From assembly GCA_947247005.1 (NCBI GenBank), contig OX365948.1:36956601-37020600 (forward strand): a stretch of DNA of 64,000 nucleotides, read 5' to 3'. Position numbers and translations under genes: made by a program. This DNA is from Spisula solida (lineage: Eukaryota > Mollusca > Bivalvia > Venerida > Mactridae). Below, one piece after another: positions 35,656-49,065 of this stretch (positions are counted from its first letter, which is position 1; every line of letters begins with the position of its first letter). The notes under the pieces were generated by a model that worked only from the letters and a program-made list of their open reading frames with translations, searched no databases and had not been told where the DNA came from.

Positions 35656-38600
35656 ATATCATCATCATCATCAGTAACAACAGCTACCTGGTCAAAATCA
35701 CATCATGTCATCATCATCATCAGTAACAGCAGCTACCTGGTTAAACCACATTATATCATCATCATCATCAGTAACAACAGCTACCTGGTCAAACTTACAT
35801 TATATCATCATCATTATCAGTAACAGCAGGTACCTGGTCAAACCACATTATATCATCATCATCATCAGTAACATCAGCTACCTGGTCAAACCTACATTAT
35901 ATCATCAGTAACAGCAGGTACCTGGTCAAACCACATTATATCATCATCAGTAACAGCAGGTACCTGGTCAAACCACATTATATCATCATCAGTAATAGCA
36001 GGTACCTGGTCAAACCCACATTATAGCATCATCATCAGTGACAGCAGGTACCTGGTCAAACCCACATTATATCATCATCATCAGAAACAACAGCTTCCTG
36101 GTCAAACCCACATTATATCATCATCATCAGTAACAGCAGGTACCTGGTCACACCACATTATATCATCATCATCATCAGTAACAACAGCTACCTGGTCAAA
36201 CCTACATTATATCATCATTATCATCAGTAACAGCAGGTACCTGGTCAAATCACATTATATCATCATCAGTAACAGCAGGTACCTGGTCAAACCACATTAT
36301 ATCATCATCAGTAATAGCAGGTACCTGGTCAAACCCACATTATATCATCATCATCAGTGACAGCAGGTACCTGGTCAAACCCACATTATATCATCATCAT
36401 CAGAAACAACAGCTTCCTGGTCAAACCCACATTATATCATCATCATCAGTAACAGCAGGTACCTGGTCAAACCACATTATATCATCATCATCATCAGTAA
36501 CAACAGCTACCTGGTCAAACCTACATTATATCATCATTATCATCAGTAACAGCAGGTACCTGGTCAAACCACATTATATCATCATCAGTAACAGCAGGTA
36601 CCTGGTCAAACCCACATTATATCATCATCATCAGAAACAACAGCTTCCTGGTCAAACCACATTATATCATCATCATCATCAGTAATAGCATCTTCCTGGT
36701 CAAAACCCACATTATATCATCATCATCATCAGTAACAGCAGGTACCTGGTCAAACCCACATCAAATCATCATCATCATCAGTAACAGCAGGTACCTGGTC
36801 AAACCCACATTATATCATCATCATCATCAGTAACAGCAGGTACCTGGTCAAACCACATTATATCATCATCATCATCAGTAACAGCAGGTACCTGGTCAAA
36901 CCCACATTATATCATCATCATCATCATCAGTAATAGCATCTTCCTGGTCAAACCTACATTATATCATCATCATCATCAGTAACAGCAGGTACCTGGTCAA
37001 ACCCACATCAAATCATCATCAGTAACAGCAGGTACCTGGTCAAACCCACATTATATCATCATCATCAGTAACAGCAGGTACCTGGTCAAACCCACATTAT
37101 ATCATCATCATCATCAGTAACAGCAGGTACCTGGTCAAACCCACATTATATCATCATCATCATCAGTAACAGCAGCTTCCTGGTCAAACCCACATTATAT
37201 TATCATCATCATCAGTAACAGCAGGTACCTGGTCAAACCCACATTATATCATCATCAGTAACAACAGCTGCCTGGTCAAACTCATATTATATCATCATCA
37301 TCATCAGTAACAACAGCTACCTGGTCAAACTCACATTATATCATCATCATCATCAGTAACAGCAGGTACCTGGTCAAACCCACATCAAATCATCATCATC
37401 ATCAGTAACAGCAGGTACCTGGTCAAACCCACATTATATCATCATCATCATCAGTAACAGCAGGTACCTGGTCAAACCCACATTATATCATCATCATCAT
37501 CAGTAACAGCAGCTTCCTGGTCAAACCCACATTATATTATCATCATCATCAGTAACAGCAGGTACCTGGTCAAACCCACATTATATCATCATCGGTAACA
37601 ACAGCTACCTGGTCAAACTCATATTATATCATCATCATCATCAGTAACAACAGCTACCTGGTCAAACTCACATTATATCATCATCATCATCAGTAACAAC
37701 AGCTACCTGGTCAAACTCACATTATGTCATTATCATCATCAGTAACAGCAGCTACCTAGTTAAACCACATTATATCATCATCATCATCAGTAACAACAGC
37801 TACCTGGTCAAACTTACATTATATCATCATCATCATCAGTAACAGCAGGTACCTGGTCAAACCACATTATATCATCATCATCATCAGTAACAACAGCTAC
37901 CTGGTCAAACCTACATTATATCATCATTATCATCAGTAACAGCAGGTACCTGGTCAAACCACATTATATCATCATCATCATCAGTAACAGCAGGTACCTG
38001 GTCAAACCCACATTATATCATCATCATCATCAGTAATAGCATCTTCCTGGTCAAACCCACATTATATCATCATCATCATCAGTAACAGCAGGTACCTGGT
38101 CAAACCCACATCAAATCATCATCATCATCAGTAACAGCAGGTACCTGGTCAAACCCAAATTATATCATCATCATCATCAGTAATAGCAGGTACCTGGTCA
38201 AACCCACATTATATCATCATCATCATCAGTAACAGCAGCTTCCTGGTCAAACCCACATTATATTATCATCATCATCAGTAACAGCAGGTACCTGGTCAAA
38301 CCCACATTATATCATCATCATCATCAGTAATAGCAGGTACCTGGTCAAACCCACATTATATCATCATCATCATCAGTAACAGCAGGTACCTGGTCAAACC
38401 CACATTATATCATCATCATCAGTAACAACAGGTACCTGGTCAAACCACATTATATCATCATCATCATCATCATCAGTAATAGCAGGTACCTGGTGAAACC
38501 CACATTATATCATCATCATCATCAGTAACAGCAGGTACCTGGTCAAACCCACATTATATCATCATCATCAGTAACAGCAGGTACCTGGTTAAACCCACAT

Positions 38601-39350
38601 TATATCATCATCATCAGAAACAACAGCTTCCTGGTCAAACCCACATTATATCATCATCATCATCAGTAACAGCAGCTTCCTGGTCAAACCCACATTATAT
38701 CATCATCAGTAACAGCAGGTACCTGGTCAAACTTACATTATACTATCATCATCATCAGTATCAGCAGCTTCCTGGTCAAACCCACATTATATCATCATCA
38801 TCATCATTAACAGCAGGTACCTGGTCAAACCCACATTATATCATCATCATCAGTAACTGCAGGTACCTGGTCAAACCCACATTATATCATCATCATCATC
38901 AGTAACAGCAGGTACCTGGTCAAACCCACATTATATCATCATCAGTAACAGCAGGTACCTGGTCAAACCCACATTATATCATCATCAGTAACAGCAGGTA
39001 CCTGGTCAAACCCACATTGTATATTCATCATCATCAGTAACAGCAGGTACCTGGTCAAACCCACATTATATCATCATCAGTAACAGCAGGTACCTGGTCA
39101 AACCCACATTATATCATCATCATCATCAGTAACAGCAGGTACCTGGTCAAAACCACATTATATCGTCATCATCAGTAACAGCAGGTACCTGGTCAAACCC
39201 ACATTATATCATCATCATCAGTAACAGCAGGTACCTGGTCAAACCCACATTATATCATCATCATCATCATCAGTAATAGCAGGTACCTGGTCAAACCCAC
39301 ATTATATCATCATCAGTAACAGCTGGTACCTGGTCAAACCCACATAAAAT
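35656..39350 (+). repeat. 46-bp satellite, array 4 (subfamily B)
   Basis: Roughly 80 monomers, continuing array 3 beyond the 2.8-kb element in the same phase and orientation. It has its own local duplications: a block with CAGTGACAGCAGGTACC and AGAAACAACAGC repeats about 320 bp apart (36038 and 36357). The variant CCCACATCAAATCATC recurs near 36758, 37003, 37381 and 38107. The last monomer decays at CACATAAAATCATAGC. Confidence 0.95.
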
Positions 39351-39711
39351 CATAGCAGCTCATCTGGCAGAACATCAATCTTGCTGTTACAAGGTTACAG
39401 CTAGTCACTTTATTATACAGGTTCTATTGTATATATTTGGCTTATTGGTTACATAATGTTATATGTCCCAGGAAAAGTTTAAATGTCAATGCAACACTTT
39501 TTAAAATTAATGTCCGAGTTCATTTGAACATATAGATGATTATTGAAAAGTACTTGAATTTTGAAGTTTAATTTTGGGTGTATTGGCGTATAATTTGTTT
39601 TCTGCTAGTAGAAAACAGACAGAAATAACAGAACAGATAAATAATGACCAAAAAAATGAGAGAAGGTTGACTGAAAACATTACACCACCTTATTGACTCA
39701 TGTCGTTTTAT
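39351..39711. other. Intergenic, nothing recognised
   Basis: AT-rich spacer between the end of the satellite and the next repeat element. No feature is supported. Confidence 0.5.
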
Positions 39712-41065
39712 TAATCCCCCGTCTCAAACCGTCACAAAGTGGGAGGGGATTTTAGGAATGGTCTCCGTCCGTGCGTATGTGCGTGTTGGGGTTGGTGAGG
39801 TGAGGTTGGGGTTCCAAGGGGCGGTTGCCCCGTGGTCAGGGGTGTACGACGATGTACGCAGGATGAAAGTTCACATTCTACTGGATATTTACAATTATCA
39901 ATTACCATAATGGTACTATATGAACTGGGTCCTAAAAATCGACTTTATACATGAAGCAAGTTCTGAAGTATAAAATTATTATCAGGGTTCTCAACAGGAT
40001 TTTAAAATTTGAGTCCCAGGACTCCCTCCTGCCTAAGAGGTTGAGAAATATTTGATTTTTGGAACCTCACATCCTGCATTCTGGCGCATTTTGGAGTAAA
40101 TATCAGGCTATAGATCTACTTAATTTTGATATAAAAATATGTGTATCAGACTTTGTTAAAATGTGTGAGATTTGAAGAGTTGAGCGTGAGTGCGTGAGTT
40201 TGGGTTCAAATGCGTGAGTCTCACGGCGAATGCCTGAGACTTGACAGGTATGCGTGTGTGCGTGCGTGTGTCCGTCGGTAACAAAATTGTGTCCACTCTC
40301 TAACTTTTTAATGCCTTGGCCAAATTGCATGAAACTCGTACCAAATGTGTAACTAATAAAGACGATGTGCAGAACCCACAATCCAACCATGCCGGTTCAA
40401 GGTCAAAGGTTTAAAATCGTGCAGAACCCACAATCCAACCATGCTGGTTCAAGGTCATGGTCACAATTTAAGGTCAAACGTTTGAATCTTGCATTCCTTT
40501 TCCGCTCCATAGCTTTTTTAATGCCAGGGCCGAATTGCATGGAACTGATACCAAATGTGTAATTAATGAAGAAGACTTATAGAACCCACATTCCAACCAT
40601 GCTGGTTCAAGGTCAAGGTCACAGTTTAAGGTCTAAAGATTGAATCTTACATTTCATGTCCGCTCTATAACTTTTTAATGGCTGGGCCGAAATGCATGAA
40701 ACTCATACCAAATGTATAACTAATAAAGCTGACATGCGATGCAAAACCCACATTTCAACCATGCGGGGTCAAGGTCACAGGTCAAGGTCAAAGGTTTGAA
40801 TCTTACATTTCGTGTCTTCACCATAACTTGTTAACGCTTGGGCCGAATTGCATGAAACTGATACCAATTGTGTAACTAATAAAGATGACATTCAGAACCC
40901 ACATTCCAACCATGCCGGTTCAAGGTCAATGTCACAGTTAAAAGGTCAAAGGTTTGAACCTTACTTCTCCCATCCACTCCTTAATGTTTTAACGCCTGGG
41001 CCAACTCATAGCTAATGTGTTACTTATTGGACAATTTCACTGTTCATTAATGCGGCGGGGGATTA
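39712..41065. mobile_element. 1.35-kb repeat element with TAATCCCCCG inverted ends
   Basis: It begins TAATCCCCCGTCTCAAACCG and ends CGGCGGGGGATTA, so the outer 10 bp are inverted. Inside is a tandem unit of about 140-155 bp repeated four or five times: AGAACCCACATTCCAACCAT, GCYGGTTCAAGGTCA, AAGGTTTGAATCTTACAT, TTTTTAATGCCWGGGCC, GAATTGCATGRAACT. It contains many TCAAGGTCA sites. Its opening (CCGTCCGTGCGTATGTGCGT) resembles the openings of the other AGGTCA-rich repeats. Confidence 0.7.
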
Positions 41066-41396
41066 TAGCCGTCTTTTGGACTGCCTTGTCCTAAAAGTAA
41101 TTGGTGCAAATGACGATAGTCACTTAAAGCGTCTGATTACTCAAGTTTCTATTGTTATTTCATTTGCTTTTAAGGCACTTCTAACATATTTTTGCCTTGA
41201 CAAACCAAGTTGTTTGTCCTTAAAAATAGATGAAAAGTACTTGAATTTTGGCAGGGAAGTTCTGTATGAAACGTGTGTTAAAGGATCAACTACTCAATTC
41301 AGTTAGCACGGGTAAATTAATGCTCTTGACATTTTATCCAAAATGTGCCTCATTCCCGAAGTTTCTCATTGCGGAATGATTATTGTGTTTTTTTCA

Positions 41397-44300
41397 GGAA
41401 TGTGCCAGTCTGGCAGCTCGTTGTGTTCATCGTACAGTCACAAAATGCCTACAAGAATATGGTCCTATGACAGACACAGAAAAAACATGCCTGATTGATG
41501 TCGTTAGTAAATGTAATCTTTGGAACATAAACATTAGTTGCCCTTGTAGTGTCCCCTCCATGCAACCGTAAACATGACAATATTGTTTATTTCTATCGAA
41601 TGTTTAAAAGTCATGGACTGAAATCCTCAAAACATTTGCCATTTGAACTGATTGGTCAAACATTAACAAGTTAAGATTAAAAACTGGTAGGATATTTCAA
41701 AACAGTACTGTAAGGATGTTGACTGTCCATTCTTAAATTAAACCAATACTGTACAACTTTGGAGAAATATAGATTTTAAATGTCATTTATTTGGCTTACA
41801 AAAGTAAAAGACACAAAGGTACAGTCCAGTTAGGATATTGCGACAGTGATGTTGCAGTTTGTGTACACAAAAGAGTACAACCATTGTCTGATCAGGTAGA
41901 GGGAATATAGCATGTTAGTTTAGCATTAAAATCACTGTTGTCTGTACAGTATAAGCCTTTATAATTGGTTTACACCGTTATTTTGGACTTGACCAATGCG
42001 TCACTGGATTCGTCCCTGACTGGACTATAATATCTGCTACATTAGTGGTAGTTCAGTTTTGAATTAAGTTATGATTTGTGTGTTTGTTTGATTTGTTTGT
42101 AATGTTTATGTTACTGTTTGATTCATCCAGGTGTTCCAAACTGTCATCACAACCTCTGGAACTTGATGACTGTAGCTGAACAGCACTACACGAGGTACTG
42201 GTGCAAAGCACAAGCATGTAAAAAGACAGTAGAATTCAAACTGTATAGAAAGAGAAACAACACAATATTTATACTTTGTAAGTTATAATATACTATACTA
42301 TACTATAAATCGATCAATCAGGTCGGTCACTTGTTAACATAACATTGTGCATATACACATTGCAATTTCTCTTATTAATGTATTATTTTAATATACATTA
42401 TGAGTAATAGTATGTAGCTTAGTGAATAAGGTATTAGTTTTCACTGCCTTTTTCTCCATTCGAAATGTTTAAAACAATAAAAATACAATGTTATGATATT
42501 GCAATGTTTGTATACAAGTGACAGACCTGATTAAACGGACTGCAGTTCTATTTGTGCAAAGTATCATGAGAAAAAAACATGTATTACATTAGTTCATGGT
42601 CAGTTTCAGTGCATTCATATACAGTAAACCTTGAAATTATTTCGCGTGATTTAGTTTCGCGGAGTTTGCGAGTGGTTTAATTACACAAAATTAAGTCACC
42701 GCAAAAGTGCTTAAAACATTAATATGGACATTACAGGAAATTTAAAAACTCAAAAGTTTGTTGTCGCGAATATGCTGACGATCAGCAAATAGGTTTACAG
42801 TAATGAAATACACAATGAATCTATTTACTTATTTCAAGGTCAACGTCAGTTTCATTAAACATATGCGGTTCAGACTGTGCAGAGTTAAATGCCCTTGAAC
42901 TTAGACCTACAGTGTAAAGTGGCATGAAAGTTGGTAGAGCACACTACTTCAACAGTTCTATAGCAATTGGATTTAAACTAAGTACACATAAGATGTAGAT
43001 GTGGAAAACTCATTGTTTTTATTTATGCATCATCCAGACTGTGTTTAAGACTTCCATCTAGGCTAAGTTTATTATTGGGTCATTTGGAGTCAAAAACTAG
43101 GTCACAGGGTCAAATCATTACAGGTTTGTAAGTTTTATTTCTTAAAATGTATAAAGCCATGATTTGAACTAATAAATAATGCATTGAGCTTCCCCTGAAA
43201 AAATTTGTGATCTGGCCCGGAATTACAACCAGTACTTCTACTCAACACTCAAATATTGAAAATGTAATATAGTCAACTATTTTTGTCCTAGATTGAAAAT
43301 CTAGATAAGGAAAATGAATAAAATTGTTATATGAGTGCTGGAAATTGCATTTTGTACATTTTCTTTGGAATTGTGTACTATTTATGAGGTATAGATGTAA
43401 TTAATGAATCTGAGTGCCACACTTAGCACTCTGACTGATAAATTACAATTAAAGCTTTCAAATACACTAAATTAAACTAGGCTAGGAAATAAGCCAAAAA
43501 TAATACTTTATACCAATTTAACATTATTACAACTTTTTACTCTAAAAACTGTCACTATGAACCTCAACACAGTGAACTTGAATATTTGAGTGCTGAGTGT
43601 AAGTATTGGTTGTAGTTTTGAACACTGGTCTGATCTTGTTGACAATATGCACCTGAATAAGTCAGTATATCACCTTGATACATATTTGTGATGAGTAAAC
43701 CTTTCAGTTTATATCCTGTATTGCAGGTTTATGATAGACTCCAACCACTGGGTATAACCCCTAGCCACCAGGGCATGCTGGACAACATGACCTCAATATC
43801 TAGCAGTTTCAATACCAAGTTGATTGACAATCTAAAACTGGGAAAACGATTCCCCATTGTTGGGGCCAATGTTAATTTCCATGTAGGTTTTGCTAAGGAG
43901 CGAAAAAGTGTAGGAAAAACATGTCACATGCAGCACTGGTTTAGTTTAGTTCAGAACCTAACATTTTAATGTTTGAATAATGATGGTCCGCAATGCGATC
44001 TGCGCCAGGTGCCAAGTCAGAGATTAAGCATGGGTGAGACAGACTGGCAGGAAATCACATACAACTTCTCAGTTCTTTCCTCAAGAGTATTGATTGAGTT
44101 TTTCCCATGGTTAAAGTCTGCAACATCTGCTGTAAATGAACCTATGGCTGCTGTTCCGGTGGATCTGCAAAAGAAGAATGATGTTATTCCATTACCTGTT
44201 ATGCATAAAACGAACAAAGTTTTACAGAAGTAGTTGATGTACTAGCATCGTAGCAAGATTTGTTTGAAAGCACGTACAGAGCTGCTAAAAAAGTTTTAGA

Positions 44301-44870
44301 AAAATGTCATGTTGGCGATGATCAACTTACGAGAGAAAGATTTTCAGGTGCCAAACAAATACGAGCAGCAGCTTTGACAGAAACAAAAATGTTAGAGGCT
44401 TTAAACCCTGTAACAATCAAACTCTTTCAACTTCAGATGGCAGTCTTAACGAAGTTTTATCCCCAATAGGTACAAAGGTAACTGCAGTAAGTAGGGATGT
44501 GGTTGAAGGCAGTTATGTAGAAGAGCCTAGTCTAGATATGGTCCATAGTTATGGCAACATCATAGTGGAACTAGGATTGGTGTTTCTGCAACTGTGCGAT
44601 TTTTTGAAGTCACCGAATAGACAACGACTGATCACAAGTTCGAAATATTTGATGCTAATCTTAAATGGTTACAACAATAAGTCGAGGTATGCTTTAGAAA
44701 TACTAAGATTTCATCGTCAACAGTTTGCACTTTTAAGTGAACAGAAAGCTATTGAAACAGTGTACACTTTGTTAATACAGGCCAAACCATTGGTCCTGCC
44801 GATTAACCGATGGAACGCCTTGTGAGGGTAATAAAAACCAACCAACCTTAAGTCAATGCGTTCAAATTTA
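41397..44870 (+). pseudogene. DUF6589-like protein gene, broken
   Basis: Exon-like blocks: 41397-41510 after TTTTTTCAG (AARCVHRTVTKCLQEYG), 42131-42279 between ATCCAG and GTAAGT (LMTVAEQHYTRYWCKAQACK), and a long block from 43727 after TTGCAG. The long block holds VNFHVGFAKERKSVGKTCHM, then DQLTRERFSGAKQIRAAA, LFQLQMAVLTKFY, RYALEILRFHRQQFALLSEQ and a terminal PMERLVRVIKTNQ. The GDQLT..R..GAK and FHLQM..L..(F)Y-like steps fit my memory of the DUF6589 family, whose function is unknown and whose members are often multicopy in invertebrates. It is disrupted by TAA at 43967-43969 in the continuing frame, frameshifts near 44215-44245 and 44460, and another near 44780. Assignment of the first two blocks to the same gene is inference. 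Confidence 0.6.
42280..43726. other. Probable intron of the DUF6589-like remnant
   Basis: No coding signal. The phrase GGTCATTTGGAGTCAAAAAC, followed by AGGTCACAGGGTCAAATC near 43080-43120, is another trace of the AGGTCA-rich family. Confidence 0.4.
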
Positions 44871-45429
44871 ACTGATCAGTCGTTAGTAAAGAGAAGTAGT
44901 GCCTTCTTTGATATGAGCGAAACCACGGCTCAATTGAGAAATATTTTTTGTGTAAAAGATGTATATTGTTATAAGTTGTTCAACTGTCTATTGTATCACA
45001 AATAAAATGTATATGACCAAATTGATGTCTCACTTTCTAATGTGGTAGGTGGTCCTGCATGTATCACTCAATTTACAGGCTTCAGATCCGCCCCCATTCC
45101 AAGAGCCACAGATGCAAAGTGACTACTTAAGATCATGTCTTCAAGCTATAATAAATTAATTAATGGTATAATTATACTACATGTACTTGTGTATGATATT
45201 GGTCAACACCAAATACTGTGTCTGTACTTTATCTGTAAAACTGATACATTATAATAGTAAGTCACGTCTTTATTTAAAGAGGCTGGCACATTCGGTTTCC
45301 CGATCTTCCATGTGGGCCTCAACATTTGCAAATAACATAAGAATATACAGTAAAATATACAAAACATATATTCATAAACATCATAGTAATAAAGATCAGA
45401 TGTGTTCACGAAAGTAATTTTAGATCATG
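44871..45429. other. Intergenic, nothing recognised
   Basis: AT-rich sequence between the DUF6589-like remnant and the LINE 3' region. AATAAA at 45000 could be an old polyadenylation signal of the upstream remnant. Short open frames here are unsupported. Confidence 0.4.
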
Positions 45430-48400
45430 AATGGTTTTACAGTATCAAACAATGTTCAGTTCTTGACAAAACAATATGCTAAGAAACAATATATGAATAT
45501 ATGGAATAGTTAAAAGATAGTAATAAAATATCTACAATATCGTAGTTTATTGCAGGAGTAATTCCCTTTAAATTTTTGAATGACTCTGTTGTTTTTTTAA
45601 TTGGAGAATAGCCATTTGATGTAGGCAGATTGAAATTTACTTTGACTTTCTGCATTTCGAATTTGTATTGGTATGTCATTCCATGTTTTCGGACCGGAAT
45701 AAGTAAATGATTTCCTGAAGAATTCCGTTTTAGGTTTTGGTATGATAAGCTTTGCATCTTGTACAGATCTAAGGTTTAAGTTATGTCTATCATTAATTTT
45801 ATTGTTTGGAATTTATTTGTCATATACACTGGATAGGTTGGTTCATATATAGATTTATACATAAGAATTGCTTTTTTGTACTTAATACGTTGGTCAAAGG
45901 ACATCCAATTTAGCTCTTTATATAATTCTTTTGAGGGTGTGTCAAAACTTTTGTCTAGAATTATTCTAGCAGCTCTTTTTTTAAATTTGATGACATCAGA
46001 GAGTAACTCATCGCTGCAGTTTCTCCAAATAGTACAGCAATAATCTAAGTGTGGCAGTATGTATGCATTAAAAAATAGTTTCCTAGAGTGAAGATTAAGA
46101 TACTGTTTAATTCTAAGAAGCAAGTAAAGTTGTGAATAACATTTTCTGATAGTTGTTTGAACCTGTGTTCTCCATTTAAGATTGTTGTCAACATAGATTC
46201 CTAGTAGTTTTTCAGTGTCTGTAAATTCTATTTTTTTTGTCTTGTAGGTGCAGTGTAGATGGTGTTGTATTTTCTGATTTGGTACTTTTTGTTGATACAT
46301 GTATATTCATAGCTTTAGATTTTTGAGCATTTAGTACCATTGCATTATGGTTGCACCATGTGCTAACATTTTCAAGATCTGTTTGAAGATTTTTGTTTAC
46401 CTCATGTGCTGTATTTCCAGTTGCAGTCAGAGAAGTGTCATCTGCAAACATATCAGCATTTGACATTTTAACATGAAGGTGTAGATCATTTATGTATGTA
46501 ATGAATAAAAGGGACCCAAGGACTGAGCCCTGTGGTACTCCTGAGACAACTTCTGCTGGCTCAGACAAAACCCCAGAAATATTGACTTTTTGTGATCTTT
46601 CTGACAAATAGAATTTAATCCAAGTTATAGCTTGTGTGGAGAGGTGGTAGTAAGGTAGTTTTTCAAGAAGTATTTTATTGTTAACTAAGTCAAATGCCTT
46701 GGATAGATCAAGGAATAGTGTTCCGACTAATTTTCCATTGTTCAATGCATTAATCCAGTTATCAATTACATTTGTGAGTGCTGTTTCACAGGAGTGGTTT
46801 GCTCTAAAACCTGATTGTGTTGTAAAAAGAACATGGGCGTAGGAGCGTCTTCAACATTGGGGGGCCCAAACATTTGGGAGGGGGGGGCTAAAAAAATTTT
46901 TTTTGAGATATGTGGGGGTCACATTAAGTGTTAATAACCTATAGTGAATGTTTGTGTTTATAATCACTAAGGTAAGGTATATCTACTAAGTTGTTTCCGT
47001 GTCAAAATACCGGGTAATAAAATTGACTCCTATCATAAACTAGTATTGTTGTTGCTGTTTATTATGTTGTTTATTTATTATGTTGTTGTTAATCTGTTTC
47101 TCTTTTTCAGTGGACCATATTGAAAATTGATATTACTGTCAAATATGTAATCCACAATAAATAAAGTCGTTATTATTATTATTGTAAGTAGGGGGGTCCG
47201 GGGGCATGCTCCCCCGGGAAATTTTTAATACATTGGATCAATCTGGTGCGTTCTGAGATAATTATTTGGTATTTAAAAAGACATGTTTCGTTACAAGATC
47301 AATCAAAATTAAGTCCTTATTTTGTAAATATTTTTTCTAAGTATTGCACAGATGCTCGAATTCTGAGAGTTAACTTAAGTGGCTTTAATAGTAAGGGAAT
47401 TTAACATAGCAATGACAAAGTTTAAAAGCAATATAGGAGCTGGTGCAAACTTTATGTATTTCTGTAGTTCTTCAACAGTTACGTGATAACATATTTCATA
47501 GATTAAAGTCATTTTGCGAGCGAAGCGAGCACGAAAATTAACATTTTATACTTTTTAACCAGGGATAAAAGGCAATTTACCTATTACAAGACTATTTTAG
47601 GCGGAAAATTATGAATATGGTGTGAATTATTGGGGGGGGGGGGCCAAACGATATGTTGGCGCCCCCCCTGTCCTAACATTGGGGGGGCCTGGCCCCCCCC
47701 TGGCCCCACCTTCTCCTACGCCCATGAAGAAAATAATTTGTTTCTAAAAAGAGCTTCAAGTGGTCTGATACATGTTTTTTCGAATATTTTGGAGATAAGT
47801 GGGAGTATTGAAATAGGTCTGTAATTATTTTTGTCTGAGTTTGGTCCTTTTTTGTAGATGGGTGTAACCTTTGTTTTAGCTGTGTTGGAAATTTGCCTTG
47901 TTTTATACTCAAATTTATTATGTTACATAGTGGTTGGCATATGATATCTGAGGCTGTTTTTAGGAATTTTGCACTTATGCCATCTAAGCCAGTTGCTTTT
48001 GTTTCATCAATATTGTTTAGCTATCGTTTTACGTAATCAAATTCAACATAGGGTATTTCAAATTTGCTAGATAGATTTGCAGCATTTAATTGCAGAGATT
48101 CTTTTAAAGCAAATTTAATATCTGTTGACAATGCTGTTATATGTTCAGCCTTTTTGAAAACATTTGCAAAAAAAGTGTTAAAGGTTTCTGCAGTTAATTT
48201 AGGGTCAGTTATTGGTGACCCATTGTCATCATTTATATAATTTGTTTGATGATTTTCTGTTTTGCCAGATAGAGTTTTCAAATTTCTCCATAACTTTTTC
48301 GGATGTTTCTTGTTTGAGTTTATTTCCTGATCAAAGAAGTCTGTTTTTGCTTTATGAATTAATGTTTTTACTTGTGATTTCCAGTATTTGAAGTCATTGG

Positions 48401-49065
48401 TATTATTTTTCTTTTTTTGCATAGTCCCTGTTTTGCATAGCATCAGCTATATCCTCATTGAACCAATCAGCTTGGTTTTTATGTTTTACACGTTTCTGCT
48501 TGTACGGAGCATGTGTATCTAAAATTTGTAAAAATAATTTGTTAAACGTATCTAATGCATCATCTGGATCATTGAACATGTCAATGAGAGACCATGGCTG
48601 CTTGGACAGGTCATTTAGAAATTTATCTGTGTTAAAGTTCTTTAGGTACCTATAGTTTATTGTAATATGCATTGGACCTTTTTTAACATTTTTATTTGTT
48701 CGCCGTGTGAAAAATATAGGATAATGGTCACTGATAGAGAGTATAGGGACTGCAGTGTATGATATATTTTGTGGTTGGTTACTATAGATGTGGTCAATAA
48801 TAGATGATGATGTGACTCTTGTAGGTTGTGTTATAAGTTGAGAAAGATTGAATGTGTTAATAATATTTTTCCACTTCGAAATATTTGAGTACGCAGCAGC
48901 AAAATTATAGTTGAAATCTCCAAATAGAATTATTTCTTTGTTTTCAGTAAATATTTTATCAAGGATTTGTTCAATTTTATCATTCCATGACGCTAATGAT
49001 GAGGGTGGTCGGTAAATGTAACCTACTAGAAAAGGCTTCTGCTTATCATCATTATATACACTTAC
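45430..49065 (-). mobile_element. Non-LTR retrotransposon (LINE), 5'-truncated and decayed
   Basis: Read on the minus strand. It begins inside the endonuclease domain: SDHYPI at 48732-48718, preceded by a GDFN-type motif near 48940. A linker region follows (LSKQPWSLIDMFNDPDDALD at ~48600), then the reverse transcriptase: DLSKAFD near 46710, SGVPQGSVLG near 46550 and the catalytic FADD at 46448-46437. The conserved C-terminal segment follows (LGIYVDNNLKW, HLDYCCTIW, KFKKRAARIILD). The domain order and motifs are those of APE-type LINEs of the Jockey/CR1-like group. Frameshifts separate the pieces (about 48420, 47900, 46270 and 45780), and an 895-bp element is inserted. It cannot encode a working enzyme. 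The N-terminal ORF and endonuclease start are missing, and the exact 3' end is unclear. Confidence 0.85.
46832..47726. mobile_element. 895-bp TIR element inserted in the LINE, AAGAA duplication
   Basis: The ends are perfect 14-bp inverted repeats: CATGGGCGTAGGAG at 46832 and CTCCTACGCCCATG ending 47726. AAGAA flanks both sides (46827-46831 and 47727-47731). Collapsing to one AAGAA restores the host reverse transcriptase frame across the join. Runs of G/C near both ends (GGGGGGGGGG at ~47632, a GGGGGCATGCTCCCCC palindrome at ~47198) and GCGAGCGAAGCGAGC at ~47517 could form strong secondary structure. No coding capacity is seen. Confidence 0.9.

Noticed and set aside
15776..39350. CRISPR-like appearance of regularly spaced repeats
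   Set aside because: The units are contiguous 46-bp monomers without unique spacers, in a eukaryotic intron-bearing context. This is satellite DNA.
41076..41306. Plus-strand frame upstream of the DUF6589-like remnant as its first exon
   Set aside because: Its start lies in the end of the repeat element at 39712-41065 and it shows no family resemblance. No clean donor was found.
45181..45417. Overlapping open frames on both strands near the LINE 3' end
   Set aside because: Low-complexity AT-rich sequence. The frames on the two strands overlap, and neither shows conserved features.
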